Source: Micromonospora sp. PLK6-60 (GTDB taxonomy: Bacteria > Actinomycetota > Actinomycetes > Mycobacteriales > Micromonosporaceae). Taken from it: a stretch of 64,000 nt of DNA. The translations under genes and the position numbers were made by a program. Numbering within the stretch: the stretch's first letter is position 1; each line of letters starts with the position of its first letter. Below the pieces are notes generated by a model. The model ran no database searches and was not told the DNA's origin. It saw only the letters and a list, made by a program, of their open reading frames with translations. The DNA is taken from assembly GCF_019890675.1 (NCBI RefSeq), contig NZ_JAIOAA010000005.1, positions 124,001 through 188,000 of the forward strand, written 5' to 3'. Positions 1-11,158 of this stretch are shown in pieces.

Positions 1-5
1 GCGAC

Positions 6-731
6 ATGGGAAACAGTTTCTGGGAGACACAGTTTGTCCTCGCGCCGCCGCCCGCGCCGGTGGACCGGCAGGGCGCGGTCGATCTGCACCTGCCGGGTGG
101 CGACGGCCCGCACCCCGCCGTCGTGGTGGTGCACGGCGCCCCGCTCCCCCCGGGCGCACCCGACCCGCGGGACTGGTTGCTGTTTCGCGGCTACGGCGCC
201 CTCCTCGCCGAGCAGGGCGTGGTCGCCGCCGTGGTCAGCTACCAGGTGCCCGAGCCGGCCGCCCTGCCGGCGGCCGCCGAGCACATCGCCGGCCTGGTCG
301 AACAGGTCCGCGCCGATCCGCGGGTCGACGCCGACCGGGTGGCGCTCTGGTTCTTCTCCGGCGGCTCGCTGCTGATGGCCGACTGGCTGCGCACCCCGCC
401 GGAGTGGCTGCGCGGCATCGCCGCGACGTACCCGCTGCTCGTGCCGCTGCCCGGGTGGGACGTCGACCCGCGCTTCCGGCCCGCCGAGGCGTTGGGCGCG
501 GCGGACGGGCCGCCGGTGATCCTGGTCCGGGCCGGCCGGGACGCGCTGCCCGGGCTGCTGGCCGGCATCGACGCGTTCGTCGCGCGGGCCGCCCGCGCGG
601 GACGACCGGTACGGCTCATCGAGGCGCCGGACGGCCAGCACGGCTTCGACGCCCTGGACCACACCGACCAGTCCCGGGACGCCGTCCGCACCGCCCGCGA
701 CGCGGTGATCGCCCTACTCCGCCCGGCCTGA
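6..731 (+). CDS. alpha/beta hydrolase (dienelactone-hydrolase-like)
   Basis: A 241-residue protein with an alpha/beta hydrolase layout. It has the strand and oxyanion-type motif VVVVHGAP at residues 39-46. The nucleophile elbow is FFSGGS with Ser118, a departure from the usual GxSxG. A candidate acid is Asp179 in RAGRD and a candidate base is His212 in GQHGFD. There is no signal peptide, so it should be cytosolic. The substrate cannot be told from sequence; esterase or lactonase activity is the family expectation. It starts 6 nt into the window, so its upstream context is missing and an earlier start outside the window is possible. No co-directional partner follows closely. Confidence 0.75.
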   Translation: MGNSFWETQFVLAPPPAPVDRQGAVDLHLPGGDGPHPAVVVVHGAPLPPGAPDPRDWLLFRGYGALLAEQGVVAAVVSYQVPEPAALPAAAEHIAGLVEQVRADPRVDADRVALWFFSGGSLLMADWLRTPPEWLRGIAATYPLLVPLPGWDVDPRFRPAEALGAADGPPVILVRAGRDALPGLLAGIDAFVARAARAGRPVRLIEAPDGQHGFDALDHTDQSRDAVRTARDAVIALLRPA

Positions 732-835
732 ACCCTCGCCGGGCCGCCACGCACTTCCCGCCCGGCGCCGTTGACCCACCCGTCGCGCCCGTCGCCAGAT
801 ATGTCCGCCGAGTCCGTTTCTCGGGGTTGACCCTT

Positions 836-888
836 GCGGATCTTGGAAAGTTGTCGTTCGTGGCGAACGGTAACTCTCCAAGATCCGC
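836..888. repeat. long palindromic element (17-bp stem plus 6-bp inner stem)
   Basis: The left arm GCGGATCTTGGAAAGTT (836-852) pairs with the right arm AACTCTCCAAGATCCGC (872-888) with one mismatch. The loop contains a second perfect hairpin, CGTTCG-TGG-CGAACG. The core GGATCTTGGA...CGTTCG...CGAACG...TCCAAGATCC matches, from memory, a palindromic repeat scattered through Micromonospora intergenic DNA. It lies about 105 bp downstream of the hydrolase gene and could also act as a terminator or mRNA-stabilising hairpin. Confidence 0.7.
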
Positions 889-1082
889 GCCGGAAGTTGG
901 CTAGGGGTGATTTGTCGGATTCTGGCCACGGCGGCGTGGCGTCGTGGCCAGGTGGCGCGACGGGAGCCAGGCCGACGTGCGCTTTGGGGTGGATCGGCAG
1001 GCGGGTCCCGTTGTGGGGGTGGGCGGGGTCACCGTGGGGGCGGAATCGGGGCGGGTCGCCGGCGTTGTACATGGCTCACCGC

Positions 1083-1140
1083 GCGGCACCACCAGCCCCG
1101 GGCCCCAGCCCGCGGCACCACCACCGCGGGCCTCAGCCCC
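1083..1140. repeat. 29-bp direct duplication
   Basis: Two adjacent 29-bp units begin with GCGGCACCACCA and end in CAGCCC (1083-1111 and 1112-1140), differing at a few positions. No function is apparent. Confidence 0.6.
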
Positions 1141-1291
1141 CCGGGGAATGACCCGCCGCCGGTCGTCGTTACATCCCCGGGCCACCCGAGCAGGTCACCA
1201 CCGCTGACCGCCGGGCCGCCCAACCCCCCAAAGACTTTCCGCGGCACCCCACCCCCTGGCTGCCGCGCACCCCCGAACAGAGGAGTCGCAC

Positions 1292-1936
1292 ATGCGTACC
1301 GATCTGATCCGCAAGAGCGCCCTGACCATCGCCGGCATCGCCGCCACCGCCGGCGGCATCGCCGGACCCGCCATCGCCGCCCAGGCCACCCCGGCCGAGA
1401 AGACCGCACAGGTCAGCACCCAGCGCGGCGGCGAGCGGGAACTCGGCGTCCGCTACGAGGCCCAGCCCAACTTCTACTACTGCGGCCCGGCCGCCGCGCG
1501 TAACGCCCTGTCCGTGCAGGGCAAGAACATCGACGTGGACGCCATGGCCAAGGAGATGGGCACCACCGAGGCCGGCACCAACTCCATCAACGACATCACC
1601 CCGGTGCTGAACAAGGAGACCGGCAAGGACGTCTACAAGTCCACCGAGATCCCGGCGGGCAAGGTCGACGGCAAGCGCGTCGACAAGCTGCGTGGCGACA
1701 TCGTCCGGACCGTGGACGACGGCCGCGCCGTGGTCGCCAACATCGCCGGCACCGCCACCGACACCGACGGCAACACCCACTCCTTCGAGGGCGGGCACTA
1801 CATCTCGGTCGTGGGCTACCGCGACGGCGGGAAGGTCGTGACGATCGCCGACTCGGCCAACCCGGACACCGCCTCGTACCACCTGGACGTGGAGACCCTG
1901 GCGCACTGGATCGCCAGCCGCGGCTACACCTCCTGA
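1292..1936 (+). CDS. secreted C39-family-like cysteine peptidase
   Basis: A 214-residue protein with a Sec-type signal peptide. RTDLIRK is followed by an Ala/Gly/Ile-rich core and a probable AIAA cleavage site near residue 30. The mature part has a papain/C39-like arrangement: Cys64 in FYYCGPAAA, His169 in EGGHYISVVGY and Asp187 in TIADSAN. C39-like peptidases of this size are common secreted proteins of actinobacteria. Unlike bacteriocin-exporter C39 domains, this one is not fused to an ABC transporter. A good ribosome binding site (AGAGGAG) precedes the ATG by about 6 nt. It is monocistronic, ending in a shared terminator at 1945-1977. The natural substrate is unknown. Confidence 0.8.
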   Translation: MRTDLIRKSALTIAGIAATAGGIAGPAIAAQATPAEKTAQVSTQRGGERELGVRYEAQPNFYYCGPAAARNALSVQGKNIDVDAMAKEMGTTEAGTNSINDITPVLNKETGKDVYKSTEIPAGKVDGKRVDKLRGDIVRTVDDGRAVVANIAGTATDTDGNTHSFEGGHYISVVGYRDGGKVVTIADSANPDTASYHLDVETLAHWIASRGYTS

Positions 1937-1944
1937 GCGTGACG

Positions 1945-1977
1945 AAGGGCCCGACCCCATCGCGGGGTCGGGCCCTT
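1945..1977. terminator. bidirectional hairpin terminator
   Basis: A perfect 14-bp stem (AAGGGCCCGACCCC and its complement) with a short loop lies between the convergent C39-type peptidase and dedA genes. The AA/TT ends give a short U-tract in both directions. Confidence 0.85.
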
Positions 1978-1991
1978 TCGCGTCCAGGGGG

Positions 1992-2648
1992 TCAGCGGTC
2001 GGTGCCGGCGCGCACCGGCTCGGCCTCGCCGGGGGTCTCCACCGCCGTCATCTTGTGCGCGCGCCGGCGCAGCCACCAGGTGCTGGCCAGGCCGGCGAGC
2101 ACCGCGATGACCAGGCCGGCCCAGGAGATGTCCTTGAGCCAGTGCTCGGCGGCCCGGCCCACGCTGTAGAGCAGGTAGGTCGTGCCGAAGGCCCAGACCA
2201 GGCCGCCGGCCGCGTTGGCCAGCAGGAACCGGCGGTACGGCACGTGCAGCGCGCCGGCCAGCGGGCCGGCGAGGATGCGCAGCAGGGCCACGAACCGGCC
2301 GAAGAAGACCGCCCACACGCCGTACTTGGCGAAGCTCTGCTCGGCCCGGGCGAGTTGCGCCGGACCGAGGTGCTTGGGGAAGCGCCGGCCGAGCCGGGCG
2401 AGCAGTGGACGCCCGCCGCGCCGGCCCACCGCGTACCCGATGGAGTCGCCGACGATGGCGCCGAACGCCGCGGCGCTGGCCACCCATTCCGGCTCGACCA
2501 CCCCGGCCGCGGCGAGCAACGCCGAACTGACCAGGACGATCTCGCCCGGCAGCGGGACGCCCATGCTCTCGACGCCGATCACGCCGGCGACGATCAGGTA
2601 GACCACGCCGGGCGGCAGCGCGGAGAGCCAGTGCTGTACGTCGACCAC
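1992..2648 (-). CDS. DedA family membrane protein
   Basis: A 218-residue integral membrane protein with the DedA/VTT (SNARE-associated) signature. It shows ESMGVPLPGEIVLVSSALLA near the N-terminus, the G-D-S-IGYAVGRRGG segment, and FGRFVALLRILAGPLAGAL, the family's conserved F-x-R-x(3)-R-x(3)-P-x(2)-AG region. DedA proteins support membrane integrity and are proposed lipid scramblases or transporters. The GTG start is preceded by GGAAGGGG. A hydrophilic tail of about 30 residues ends the protein. It is transcribed alone, convergent with the peptidase gene. Specific substrate unknown. Confidence 0.88.
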   Translation of the reverse strand: MVDVQHWLSALPPGVVYLIVAGVIGVESMGVPLPGEIVLVSSALLAAAGVVEPEWVASAAAFGAIVGDSIGYAVGRRGGRPLLARLGRRFPKHLGPAQLARAEQSFAKYGVWAVFFGRFVALLRILAGPLAGALHVPYRRFLLANAAGGLVWAFGTTYLLYSVGRAAEHWLKDISWAGLVIAVLAGLASTWWLRRRAHKMTAVETPGEAEPVRAGTDR

Positions 2649-2767
2649 CGCGGAGCCCCTTCCGATCCGCTCCGAACCCTACTCCGGATCCCGGGAACCG
2701 ACGGTCCGCTCCACCGCCGGCCACCCTCGGGAGCAGACTCGCACCCGCGTCGAGGTTGCGCGAATAG

Positions 2768-2786
2768 CAAGACGGACGTACGGTTT
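2768..2786. promoter_or_regulatory. candidate AcnR-type operator upstream of acnA
   Basis: The 19-nt stretch CAAGACGGACGTACGGTTT matches 17 of 19 positions of the sequence at 18745-18763, which lies directly upstream of the AcnR-like regulator gene. The core CGGACGTACGG is a partly degenerate palindrome. It lies about 105 bp before the acnA start, a plausible promoter position. AcnR binding is inferred from this match and from AcnR repressing acn in Corynebacterium. Confidence 0.55.
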
Positions 2787-2891
2787 TGTAGAGCCCGCCG
2801 CGGGTAAGTGTTGCCTAAGCACGGCAGCGCCCCGGCCGGTGCGACAAACTGCTCAGGACTACTCACGGTCGCTGGTGTGAAGGAGTACGAC

Positions 2892-5729
<2,838 letters not shown>

Positions 5730-5742
5730 TCTCGTACCGTTT

Positions 5743-5781
5743 CCAGGGCCCCTTCCCGCGACGAGCGGGGAGGGGCCCTGG
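5743..5781. terminator. hairpin terminator after acnA
   Basis: A 17-bp stem (CCAGGGCCCCTTCCCGC with GCGGGGAGGGGCCCTGG, one G-U pair) and a 5-nt loop begins 13 nt after the acnA stop codon. Confidence 0.85.
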
Positions 5782-5874
5782 CGCGTTCCGCCGACCGGGC
5801 CGGCCGGGGATCCTGCCACGGATGTCGACATCGGATGGGGCCCCGTCGCGCCGCGCATTGCGTAGGGTGACCGG

Positions 5875-6966
5875 GTGGTCGACCGACGCCAGGTGCTGAG
5901 TTTCCGCGCCCGGGCCCAGCAGCTCACCCGGGCCGAGGGCACGCCGGCGGACACCGCCGTGCTGGACATCGGCGTGCAGGACACCGGCCAGGACGGCGGC
6001 GGCTGGGCGCTGGCGCAGCGCGGGGTCACCCCACCCGCGTCCACCGGCGACGACCTGATCCTGCTCTGGACCGTGCGCGGCGCGCCGCACCTCTACCGGC
6101 GGGCCGACGTGGGTCAGGTGGCGGCCGCGGTCGCGCCGTGGTCCGACGCCGACGCCGGCAGGCGCATCTACGACGCCGCGAAGCCGCTGAAGGCCGCCGG
6201 CATCGGCATCCTCGCCGCCCTCGACGAGGTGGCCGCGCGGCTGCGGTCCGTCGTCACCCGACCGACGGTCAAGGGCGAGGTCTCCGGCCGCCTGGCGCAG
6301 CTGCTGCCCGAGCCCTACCTGCGGTTCTGCCGGCCCTGCCAGGCCACCCACCTCTACGAGATGCCGTTCCGGCTGGCCGCCCTGCGGGCCGGTCTGGAGC
6401 TGCGGCCCGGCACGTCGCCACCGGTGCTGGCGCGCATCCCCGGGTTCACGAAGGCCGACGCGGCCGGCGACCGGTTCGACCTGATCCGGGCGTACCTGCG
6501 GCTGCTGGGCCCGGCCACCCCTCGGGACGTCGCCGGCTATCTCGACGCCCCGGTCAAGGAGGTCAAGGCGCGCTGGCCGCGGGACGTGGTCGAGGTGACG
6601 GTCGACGGCGAGGCTCGCGCACTGCTGGCCGCGGACGCGCCGGCACTGGCGTCGGCCGAGGCCCCGGCGACCCGCCTGCTCGGCCCGTTCGACCTCTTCC
6701 TCCAGGCGAAGGACCGGGCGACCCTGGTGCCGGACGCGGCGCACGCCCGGGAGCTGTGGCCGGTGCTGGGCCGGCCCGGCGCCGTGCTGGTCGACGGCGA
6801 ACTGGTCGGCACCTGGCGCCCGCGCAAGTCCGGCAGCCGGCTGACCGTCACCGTCCGCCCCTGGGCGAAGCTGCCCGACAGCCGGCGCCGCGCGGTCGTC
6901 GAGCAGGCCGAACGCCTCGCCGCCCACCGTACGGCCACGCTCGCCGGGGTCGACTTCGAGGACTGA
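5875..6966 (+). CDS. winged-helix DNA-binding protein of the AlkZ-like/HTH_42 family
   Basis: A 363-residue protein resembling the family that includes AlkZ and YcaQ DNA glycosylases. It has an N-terminal segment with QLTRAEG and a GVQDTG motif, repeated winged-helix-like regions, FTKADAAGDRFDLIRAYLRL in the middle, and a C-terminal RPRKSGSRLTVTVRPW. The last motif is typical of the non-interstrand-crosslink branch. Family knowledge suggests repair of alkylated or bulky bases, but many actinobacterial members are untested. The usual catalytic Q-x-Q/D pair can only tentatively be placed at GVQD. GTG start; no strong ribosome binding site. The gene stands alone between acnA and the convergent conservon. 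Confidence 0.72.
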   Translation: MVDRRQVLSFRARAQQLTRAEGTPADTAVLDIGVQDTGQDGGGWALAQRGVTPPASTGDDLILLWTVRGAPHLYRRADVGQVAAAVAPWSDADAGRRIYDAAKPLKAAGIGILAALDEVAARLRSVVTRPTVKGEVSGRLAQLLPEPYLRFCRPCQATHLYEMPFRLAALRAGLELRPGTSPPVLARIPGFTKADAAGDRFDLIRAYLRLLGPATPRDVAGYLDAPVKEVKARWPRDVVEVTVDGEARALLAADAPALASAEAPATRLLGPFDLFLQAKDRATLVPDAAHARELWPVLGRPGAVLVDGELVGTWRPRKSGSRLTVTVRPWAKLPDSRRRAVVEQAERLAAHRTATLAGVDFED

Positions 6967-6999
6967 CCAGCGGGCCGGTGAACGACTGGGCGGTCAGTC
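6961..6999. terminator. inverted repeat spanning the stop codons of two convergent genes
   Basis: GACTGACC (6961-6968) and GGTCAGTC (6992-6999) are perfect 8-bp arms. They contain the TGA of the AlkZ-like gene and the TGA of the conservon GTPase. A possible bidirectional terminator, weaker than others in this window. Confidence 0.4.
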
Positions 7000-7602
7000 G
7001 GTGGCGGCGCGGCGGCGGGCCTCCCGGGCCTTCATGGCGTGCTCCATCAGCGTGATGAGCACCTCCTTGCTGGACTCCCGCCGGCGGGCGTCGCAGAGCA
7101 GCACCGGCACCCCGGGGTCGAGGTTCAGCGCCGCCTGCACCTCGTCGAGCCGGAACTGCTTGGCGCCCTCGAAGCAGTTCACCGCCACCACGAACGGCGT
7201 GCCCCGGCCCTCGAAGTAGTCGATCGACGGGAAGCAGTCCGCCAGCCGTCGGGTGTCGGCCAGCACCACCGCGCCGATCGCGCCCAGCGCCAGCTCGTCC
7301 CAGACGAACCAGAAGCGGTCCTGCCCGGGCGTGCCGAACAGATAGAGCACCAGGTCGTCGCTGATGGTGATCCGGCCGAAGTCCATCGCCACGGTGGTGG
7401 TGGCCTTACCCTCCACCCCGGACAGGTCGTCGATGCCGACCCCGGTCTCGGTCAGCACCTCCTCGGTGCGCAGCGGGCGGGTCTCGCTCACCGCGCCGAC
7501 CATGGTCGTCTTGCCGACGCCGAAACCACCGGCGACCAGGATCTTGATCGCGGTGGGCAGCGGCGCCGCGCCCGCCGGCCGCTCAGAGTGCCCGTAGTCC
7601 AT
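6994..7602 (-). CDS. cvnD: conservon small GTPase (CvnD-type ATP/GTP-binding protein)
   Basis: A 202-residue Ras-like GTPase of the conservon type. The P-loop is GGFGVGKTT at residues 25-33, followed by the ETGVGIDDL switch region and FGTPGQDRFWFVWDE (G3). The G4 motif is degenerate: VNCFEGA replaces NKxD, as is normal in this family. Conservon proteins form a membrane-associated signalling module like a eukaryotic GPCR complex. CvnD is the GTPase, CvnB (roadblock) the regulator and CvnA the sensor kinase. The ATG at 7602 is chosen because it overlaps the end of the DUF742 gene by 20 nt. Last gene of the cvnABCD operon; no P450 (CvnE) follows. Confidence 0.92.
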   Translation of the reverse strand: MDYGHSERPAGAAPLPTAIKILVAGGFGVGKTTMVGAVSETRPLRTEEVLTETGVGIDDLSGVEGKATTTVAMDFGRITISDDLVLYLFGTPGQDRFWFVWDELALGAIGAVVLADTRRLADCFPSIDYFEGRGTPFVVAVNCFEGAKQFRLDEVQAALNLDPGVPVLLCDARRRESSKEVLITLMEHAMKAREARRRAATD

Positions 7603-7969
7603 TGATAACCGCCTCGAAAACACTGTCGTCAGGAACGCCGGCGGTAGCGCGCGGCTCTCGGACCTGCACCAGCTCGCGGGCCACCAGGTCACCGAGGAGA
7701 ACCCGGATGGTGCCCACCGGCAGGTCCAGGTGGGCGGCCACCTCCGCCACGGACTGGATCCGCTGGCAGAGGGCGACGATGGCGAGATGCTCCGGGCCCA
7801 GCCCGGCCTCCGGTGTCGCCTCTCCGCGGGTCGCCGACACCAGGGAGATCAGATCGAAGGTGCCGGTGACCGGGCGGGCCCGGCCGCGGGTGACCGCGTA
7901 CGGCCGCACCACCGGTCCGGCGTGGTCGTCCACCCACTGGATCTCCTCGGGCTCCCCGTTGGCCGTCAT
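7583..7969 (-). CDS. cvnC: DUF742 protein (CvnC-type)
   Basis: A 128-residue DUF742 protein. After a variable N-terminus comes VVRPYAVTRGRARPV and then a winged-helix-like region: IVALCQRIQSVAEVAAHLDL-PVGTIRVLLGDLVARELV. It ends with VFEAVINGLRAL. The fold suggests nucleic acid or protein binding, but the role within conservons is unknown. The ATG overlaps the stop of the roadblock gene by 4 nt (ATGA), showing translational coupling. The following GTPase gene begins before this one ends. Confidence 0.92.
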   Translation of the reverse strand: MTANGEPEEIQWVDDHAGPVVRPYAVTRGRARPVTGTFDLISLVSATRGEATPEAGLGPEHLAIVALCQRIQSVAEVAAHLDLPVGTIRVLLGDLVARELVQVREPRATAGVPDDSVFEAVINGLRAL

Positions 7970-8397
7970 CTCGGCTGGCTCTCCCCCGTCGGCTGTTCGG
8001 GCACCCGGTTCGGCGAGGCGACGAACTTGCCCACCCGGGTCACCAGCATGGCCATCTCGTACGCGATGAGACCGACGTCGGCGTCCTCGGAGGCGAGCAC
8101 CGCCAGGCACGCGTTGCGTCCGGCCGCGGTCACGAAGAGGAACGACGACTGCATCTCGATGATGGTCTGCTGCACCTGGCCACCGCCGAAGCGCTTGCCC
8201 GCACCCCGGGCCAGGCTCTGGATGCCCGCCGCCATCGCCGCCAGGTGCTCGCCGTCGTCGCGGCTCAGCCCCCGGGACGCCGCCATCAGCAGGCCGTCGG
8301 TGGAGAGCGCGACAGCGTGTTCGGCCTGCTTCACCCGGCCCACCAGATCATCCAGCAACCACGTCAGGTCGGCACTCGAAGCCGTCTTCTGCGCCAC
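7966..8397 (-). CDS. cvnB: roadblock/LC7 domain protein (CvnB-type)
   Basis: A 143-residue single-domain roadblock/LC7 protein. It has the family features LTWLLDDLVGRV at the N-terminus, AVALSTDGLLMAASRGL, and QQTIIEMQSSFLFVTAAG followed by LAVLASEDADVGLIAYEMAMLV. Roadblock proteins are expected to modulate the partner GTPase, by analogy with MglB acting on MglA. It lies 82 nt after the kinase gene and overlaps the DUF742 gene by 4 nt. Cytosolic. Confidence 0.93.
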   Translation of the reverse strand: MAQKTASSADLTWLLDDLVGRVKQAEHAVALSTDGLLMAASRGLSRDDGEHLAAMAAGIQSLARGAGKRFGGGQVQQTIIEMQSSFLFVTAAGRNACLAVLASEDADVGLIAYEMAMLVTRVGKFVASPNRVPEQPTGESQPR

Positions 8398-8479
8398 TCG
8401 TCGTCCTCTTCTTTCCGGCTGGTGTCGCCGTGTCCGTCTGGAGCCTGCGGCCGGCGCGCGGGGCGCGCGCCGTTGCCGC

Positions 8480-10981
8480 TCAGGTCGCCTGCTCGCCGCC
8501 GGCCTCCGGGGCGGTCTCCGCCCGCGTCCCGGTGGCGGCGCCGCCGATCAGCCGCGCCGCGTCGGTCCGCCCGCGCCGGGTACCGGTCTGGTACGAGCTC
8601 ATCATTCGGCGCACCTGCTCCGGCGGTCGCGCCGCCTCGTCTTCGACGTCGGTGTCGGTGGACGGTTCGTCCCGCAGCTCGGGGGCGATGTGCGCCTGCC
8701 GTACGCGTACCGGCAGACCCGAGTCCGTCTGCGCGGCCTCGGCGGACGCCGGAAGGCGGTCGGCGGCCGGCGCGGCGGTCCCCTCGATGGTGGCCGGCGC
8801 GGGCCGCGCCAGCGCGGCGTCGGGTGCCGGCGCGGCCGCGCCCCGGACCCGGGTGGGCAGGTTTTCCGGTTCCCCCACCGGCACCTCCTCCGCCGCTCCG
8901 GCGGCTGGCCGGGGCGACGCCGGGGCGGGCGCCGGGGACGCCGACGCGTCCCGGGCCTGCGTCAGCGTCGCCGGAGCGGCGGGCCGCTCGACGGCCGCCG
9001 GCGCGGCGGGCCGCTCGACAGTCGCCGGCGCGGCGGGCTGCGCCTCCCCCGCCGTCACCGTCGCGGCGGCCGTCCCGACCGGGAAGCCGCCCGAGGTGTT
9101 CGGGTCGGCATCGTCCACGGTGACCAGCTCCAGCGGGATCAGCACGACGGCGGTGGTGCCGCCGTACGGCGACTCCTTCAGCCGCACCCGGACGCCGTGC
9201 CGTTCGGTCAGCCGGCTCACCACGTACAGGCCGAGGCGGGCCGCGTTGGCGAGGTTCAACTCGGAGCGGTCGACGATGCGGTGGTTGGCGGCGGCCAGGT
9301 CCTCCTCGCTCATGCCCAGCCCGCGGTCCTCGATCTCGATCGCGAACCCGGTGGCCACCAGTTGGCCGCGCACCTCGACGCTGGTGTGCGGCGGCGAGAA
9401 GGACAGTCCGTTCTCGATCAGCTCGGCCAGCAGGTGGATGACGTCACCCACCGCCCGGCCGGCCAGCGACACCCGGCCCAGCGGCAGCACGTTGACCCGG
9501 GTGTAGTCCTCGACCTCGCCGACCGCGCCCCGGATCACGTCGACCATCGGCACGTTGCGCCGCCAGGCGCGGCCGGGCGTCGAGCCGGAGAGCACGATCA
9601 GGTTCTCGGCGTTGCGCCGCATCCGGGTGGCCAGGTGGTCGACCCGGAAGAGGTCCTCCAGCTCCTCCGCGTCCTGTTCCCGCCGTTCCATCGCGTCCAG
9701 CAGGGTGAGCTGCCGGTGCACCAGCGCCTGGGTGCGCCGGGCCAGGCTGAGGAACACCTCCCGGACGTTGCGCCGCAGCTCGGCCTGCTCGACCGCGGTG
9801 CGCAGGGCGGTCTCCTGGACGACGTTGAACGCCTTGCCGACCTGCCCGATCTCGTCGTCGCCGAACTCCAGCGGTGGGGCCTCCTTGGCGACGTCGACCT
9901 CCTCGCCCCGGCCGAGCCGTTCCACCACCCCGGGCAGCCGCTCGTTGGCCAGCTGGAACGCCGCCTCCCGCAGCCGCTCCAACTGACTGAGCAGGGCCCG
10001 CGCGGTGGTGATCGAGACGATGACCGAGGCGATGACGGCGAGCAGGCCGAGACCGGCGGCGAGCACCAGCCGCAGGATGACCCCGACCGCGACGGGCACC
10101 GCACGGTCGACGAGGCCGTCACCGGCGTCCACGATGAACCGCTGCTGCTCCGCGACCGCCCGGTCGACCGCCGGACGCCACTGCTCCGCCGTCACCTGCG
10201 GGGTCGTCGACGACCGGGTGGAGAGCACCACCCGATCCTCCAGGCTCCGGAAGGCCGTGTACGCCTCGCTGGCGAGCACCTGCTCGAAGCCCCGGCGGTC
10301 GGCGTCGGACAGCGAGGCCCGGGCCTGGTCGCTCAGGTAGCGCTGGGCGCCGACGGTACGCGCGAACGCGGCGCTCTCCGCGGGGGTCAGCCGGCCGGTG
10401 GCGAGTGCCCCGGTCAGCAGGGCGTCCTCCTGCGAGATGAGCTCGCGGATCCGGGTCAGTTGGATAAGTGCGGTGGTCTCCCGGGCGAGCCGCGCGTCAT
10501 CCAGTTGGGCAAGCGAGCCGTACATCCGCAGGACCGAGTCGATCAGCTCGGTGTAGGCCGTGGTGGCCTCGACGCGGTCGACCTGGCGGGCGGCGACCGC
10601 CTTGCGGACCGTCTCCAGCCGGTCCAGCCCGGTGACCACCGCGTCGATCTGGCCCTGGTTGTCGTCGCTGGCCGCGAGGTCCACCCGCCAGTTGTCCACC
10701 GAGCCCCGGAACTCGTCGGCGACCTGGGTGGTCCGCTCCCACTGCTCGGTCAGCTCGGCGCGCTCGGCGCCGCCCAGGAAGGCGGCGGAGGCCCGCCGCT
10801 CGGCCTGCAACTCCACCACCAGCGGCTCTCCTGGCTGCGCCACCTGGCTGTCGAGCATCTGCACCCACAGCAGGTTGGCGCCCTCGCGGAGGGTCACCCA
10901 GGCGGCGAACGCCCACAGCGCCACGAGGGAGGCCAGCAGTGCCACGACTTTCCGGCGCAGATTGGAGCTGCGGGAGTTCAT
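8480..10981 (-). CDS. cvnA: conservon sensor histidine kinase (CvnA-type)
   Basis: An 833-residue membrane kinase. A first transmembrane helix (about residues 9-30) precedes a 250-residue extracytoplasmic helical domain of the nitrate-sensing type. A second helix (about 290-320) leads to a HAMP-like linker. The dimerisation region, VREVFLSLARRTQALVHRQL, includes a candidate phospho-His in LVHRQ. The HATPase domain has ELIENGLSFSP (N box) and IEDRGLGMS (G1). A Pro/Ala-rich low-complexity tail of about 190 residues with repeats of VERPAAPA follows. The ATG at 10981 (NSRSSNLRRKVV) is preferred over ATG 10990 because it is better spaced from upstream AGGG. First gene of the four-gene conservon. 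The ligand is unknown. Confidence 0.92.
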   Translation of the reverse strand: MNSRSSNLRRKVVALLASLVALWAFAAWVTLREGANLLWVQMLDSQVAQPGEPLVVELQAERRASAAFLGGAERAELTEQWERTTQVADEFRGSVDNWRVDLAASDDNQGQIDAVVTGLDRLETVRKAVAARQVDRVEATTAYTELIDSVLRMYGSLAQLDDARLARETTALIQLTRIRELISQEDALLTGALATGRLTPAESAAFARTVGAQRYLSDQARASLSDADRRGFEQVLASEAYTAFRSLEDRVVLSTRSSTTPQVTAEQWRPAVDRAVAEQQRFIVDAGDGLVDRAVPVAVGVILRLVLAAGLGLLAVIASVIVSITTARALLSQLERLREAAFQLANERLPGVVERLGRGEEVDVAKEAPPLEFGDDEIGQVGKAFNVVQETALRTAVEQAELRRNVREVFLSLARRTQALVHRQLTLLDAMERREQDAEELEDLFRVDHLATRMRRNAENLIVLSGSTPGRAWRRNVPMVDVIRGAVGEVEDYTRVNVLPLGRVSLAGRAVGDVIHLLAELIENGLSFSPPHTSVEVRGQLVATGFAIEIEDRGLGMSEEDLAAANHRIVDRSELNLANAARLGLYVVSRLTERHGVRVRLKESPYGGTTAVVLIPLELVTVDDADPNTSGGFPVGTAAATVTAGEAQPAAPATVERPAAPAAVERPAAPATLTQARDASASPAPAPASPRPAAGAAEEVPVGEPENLPTRVRGAAAPAPDAALARPAPATIEGTAAPAADRLPASAEAAQTDSGLPVRVRQAHIAPELRDEPSTDTDVEDEAARPPEQVRRMMSSYQTGTRRGRTDAARLIGGAATGTRAETAPEAGGEQAT

Positions 10982-11158
10982 CACAACCATCCCTGGCGGG
11001 GAGCCACTGATTGACCGGTCAGCGGTATCCGCGTGTGCGTCGACCGACCCGGCGCACGGTAGCAGTGTCCGGGGGATCACTCAAGCAGTCCTGATCATGG
11101 CTACCGTCGATCCGAGACACCCGGACGCGCGGGCGCTCGGTGCGACCACAAAGGATGC

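Larger units (their letters stand above)
732..1291. other. 560-bp region without a convincing gene; several palindromes and a short tandem repeat
   Basis: No frame here has a recognisable product. The stretch holds a long hairpin at 836-888, an 8-bp perfect inverted repeat at 923-930/943-950 (TGGCCACG and CGTGGCCA), and a 29-bp direct duplication at 1083-1140. The downstream end carries the ribosome binding site AGAGGAG for the C39-type peptidase gene. An open minus-strand frame crosses the region but has no start or motif I trust. Confidence 0.6.

Noticed and set aside
239..1072. Minus-strand open frame across the hydrolase 3' half and the following gap
   Set aside because: Most of it is antisense to the hydrolase. 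The unique part (for example GDPPRFRPHGDP) matches nothing I recognise and has no ribosome binding site.
2800..2825. Iron-box (IdeR/DtxR) site upstream of acnA at AAGTGTTGCCTAAGCAC
   Set aside because: Only a partial match to the inverted TTAGGTTAGSCTAACCTAA consensus; symmetry is poor.
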